The notes under the pieces were generated by a model. It had not been told where the DNA came from. It was given only the letters and a program-made list of their open reading frames with translations, and did no database searches. A DNA stretch of 38,594 bases from contig JAEKLB010000059.1 of the NCBI GenBank assembly GCA_019510095.1, positions 1-38,594 of the forward strand, given 5' to 3'. Positions 37,615-38,594 of the stretch are shown here, piece after piece. The translations under genes and the position numbers were made by a program. Each line of letters opens with the position of its first letter. Position 1 is the first letter of the stretch. This DNA is from Acidobacteriota bacterium. Its GTDB lineage: Bacteria; Actinomycetota; Acidimicrobiia; Acidimicrobiales; CADCSY01.

Positions 37615-38594
37615 CTAGCGCCGGCGAGCGGGAGCCTTGCGGGCTGCCGTCTTACGAGCGGGAGCCTTCCGCGCTGCCGTCTTGCGTGCCGGAGCCTTGC
37701 GGGCTGCCGTCTTACGTGCCGGAGCCTTCTTGGCCGCGGCCTTCTTGCGAGCCGGAGCCTTCTTCGCCGCGGCCTTCTTACGAGCCGGAGCCTTCTTGGC
37801 CGCGGCCTTCTTACGAGCCGGAGCCTTCTTCGCCGCGGCCTTCTTACGAGCCGGAGCCTTCTTCGCCGCGGCCTTCTTACGGGCCGGAGCCTTCTTGGCA
37901 GCGGCCTTCTTACGAGCCGGCGCCTTCCGGGCAGTTGCCTTCTTGGCCGTAGCCTTCTTGGCCGGAGCCTTCTTCGCCGCGGCCTTCTTACGGGCCGGAG
38001 CCTTGCGGGCAGTTGCCTTCTTGGCCGGGGCCTTCTTGGCCGCGGCCTTCCTCGTGGGTGCCAGTGTGGCCTCGCTTTCGGGCTGTTCCGCCCCGGCCGC
38101 AACCGGGGCCTGATCCGCGTCGGTAGTGGCGCCACGCGGCGCCGCCGTCACGGTCTTGCTGGCCCTCGAGCGCCGCCGGCTCGAGGTCCGCTTCGTCGCC
38201 TCCGGCACCGCGCCGCTGTCGACCCCGGGAAGCCCGAGGTCGATGCCGCGGCGGGCGGCGTGGATGGCAGCAACGAAGAACTCACGGGACTCCCCGCGCG
38301 TCAACATCTCGCGCGCGCTGCGGGGAGGAGGCTCGCTCAGGAGCCGCAGGGGGGCGTAGCAACGGACGCCCGCGACATCGACGTAGGCACCATGGCTGGA
38401 GAACTCGGTCACCGTGCCGGTGACCACGCTCCCGGGCTGATGCTCGGCCACGAACTCGATGAAGGGCAGCGGTGCGTTGACGGCCTCGCCGGCGCCGCCG
38501 CCGCTCGGGGTCCTGTCGGCGCGGGAGGTGCCCGGGGCATCGACGGCGTCCAGGGAGTCCACGGCGTCGACTGCCTCGACTGCCGCGGCGGCAG
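37615..38594 (-). CDS. S1-domain protein with histone H1-like Lys/Ala/Pro tail (partial)
   Basis: The frame is open to the window edge, and the repeat [12 protein letters not shown] just before it suggests the protein continues upstream; a GTG at 38562 is the other possible start (315 residues). The N-terminal half has an S1/OB-like core ([34 protein letters not shown]), then [18 protein letters not shown]. From about residue 165 the sequence becomes a tail of [11 protein letters not shown] repeats to the stop. Six near-identical 33-bp repeats lie at 37718-37915. The tail resembles eukaryotic H1 and the C-terminus of mycobacterial HupB. Plausible role: nucleoid- or RNA-associated protein. The plus-strand ORFs here are antisense of the repeats. 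Confidence 0.88.
   Translation of the reverse strand, partial: AAAAVEAVDAVDSLDAVDAPGTSRADRTPSGGGAGEAVNAPLPFIEFVAEHQPGSVVTGTVTEFSSHGAYVDVAGVRCYAPLRLLSEPPPRSAREMLTRGESREFFVAAIHAARRGIDLGLPGVDSGAVPEATKRTSSRRRSRASKTVTAAPRGATTDADQAPVAAGAEQPESEATLAPTRKAAAKKAPAKKATARKAPARKKAAAKKAPAKKATAKKATARKAPARKKAAAKKAPARKKAAAKKAPARKKAAAKKAPARKKAAAKKAPARKKAAAKKAPARKKAAAKKAPARKTAARKAPARKTAARKAPARKTAARKAPARRR
37718..37915 (-). repeat. Six tandem 33-bp repeats in the H1-like tail
   Basis: Six consecutive 33-bp units starting GCCGGAGCC on the plus strand encode [11 protein letters not shown] on the minus strand. Copies differ at two or three bases only (TTCTTSGCCGCGG), implying recent expansion or gene-conversion. 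A related 30-bp unit is repeated nearer the stop (37621-37717). Likely length-variable between strains and difficult to assemble. Confidence 0.85.

Noticed and set aside
37621-37915. Regular repeats considered as a CRISPR array
   Set aside because: Units are contiguous with no variable spacers and code in frame for a Lys/Ala/Pro tail.
37637-38113. Ala/Leu/Phe-rich plus-strand ORF that resembles a multi-helix membrane protein
   Set aside because: It is the antisense of the Lys/Ala/Pro repeats; its repeats arise from the 33-bp DNA repeat.

Overview
The window is 38.6 kb of high-GC (about 70% by eye) bacterial chromosome, densely packed with genes on both strands. I see no insertion sequence, prophage, CRISPR array, tRNA or rRNA. 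The gene set points to an actinobacterium, probably of the class Acidimicrobiia: three F420-type LLM oxidoreductases, a DUF6458 membrane protein, a UvrD2-like helicase with a C-terminal HRDC domain, a GTP-type PEP carboxykinase, and the order rsmD-coaD-(Rv2927c-like)-yceD-rpmF-plsX-acpP-rnc-mutM with recG, a DAK/DegV gene, rpmB and thiL nearby. The class is inference; 'actinobacterium' is much safer. No stretch over 300 bases lacks a gene.

Layout. 1-1121: start of smc, minus strand, cut by the window edge. 1.2-4.9 kb: an accessory insert between smc and mutM, with a lipoprotein, two uncharacterised proteins, a SAM methyltransferase and a threonine aldolase. 5.0-10.4 kb: the conserved minus-strand block for envelope lipid, ribosome and DNA-repair functions, with a small leaderless zinc-ribbon gene divergent from rsmD. 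10.7-14.3 kb: plus-strand DEAD-box helicase, secreted sugar dehydrogenase and an LLM enzyme. 14.4-21.3 kb: recG, a HAD phosphatase, a UspA-like protein, a DAK/DegV (FakA-type) gene broken by a frameshift plus deletion, rpmB, thiD and thiL. 21.3-27.7 kb: a cold-shock-like protein, pckG, a 2-oxoacid dehydrogenase E1-alpha/E1-beta/lipoyl-domain operon, and an old-yellow-enzyme fusion. 27.8-30.8 kb: a four-gene minus operon (PIG-L deacetylase, VOC protein, membrane protein, LLM enzyme) and a DUF6458 gene with a SigF/SigB-like promoter. 30.8-33.2 kb: an ACT-def-PH/SHOCT-BtuF-like minus operon. 33.3-37.5 kb: UvrD2-like helicase, an orphan receiver protein, xthA and a third LLM enzyme. 37.6-38.6 kb: an S1-domain protein with a histone H1-like repeat tail, running to the window edge.

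Two sequence-level patterns go beyond gene calling. (1) Five long inverted repeats at gene 3' ends share an outer arm close to CCGTTCTnTGnCG, with variable inner stems. They look like a recurrent, taxon-specific transcription-end element. (2) Four of nine divergent gene pairs share a symmetric 10-bp core ANNNTANNNT, which places overlapping -10 hexamers (TANNNT) on both strands. In several cases the start codon lies 6-8 nt downstream with no Shine-Dalgarno sequence, implying bidirectional promoters and leaderless mRNAs.

I found no single new defence or biosynthetic system. The strongest leads are these two patterns, the damaged DAK/DegV gene, the non-AUG-looking start of rnc, the E1-alpha/E1-beta/lipoyl operon without an E2 catalytic domain, and the S1/H1-tail protein.
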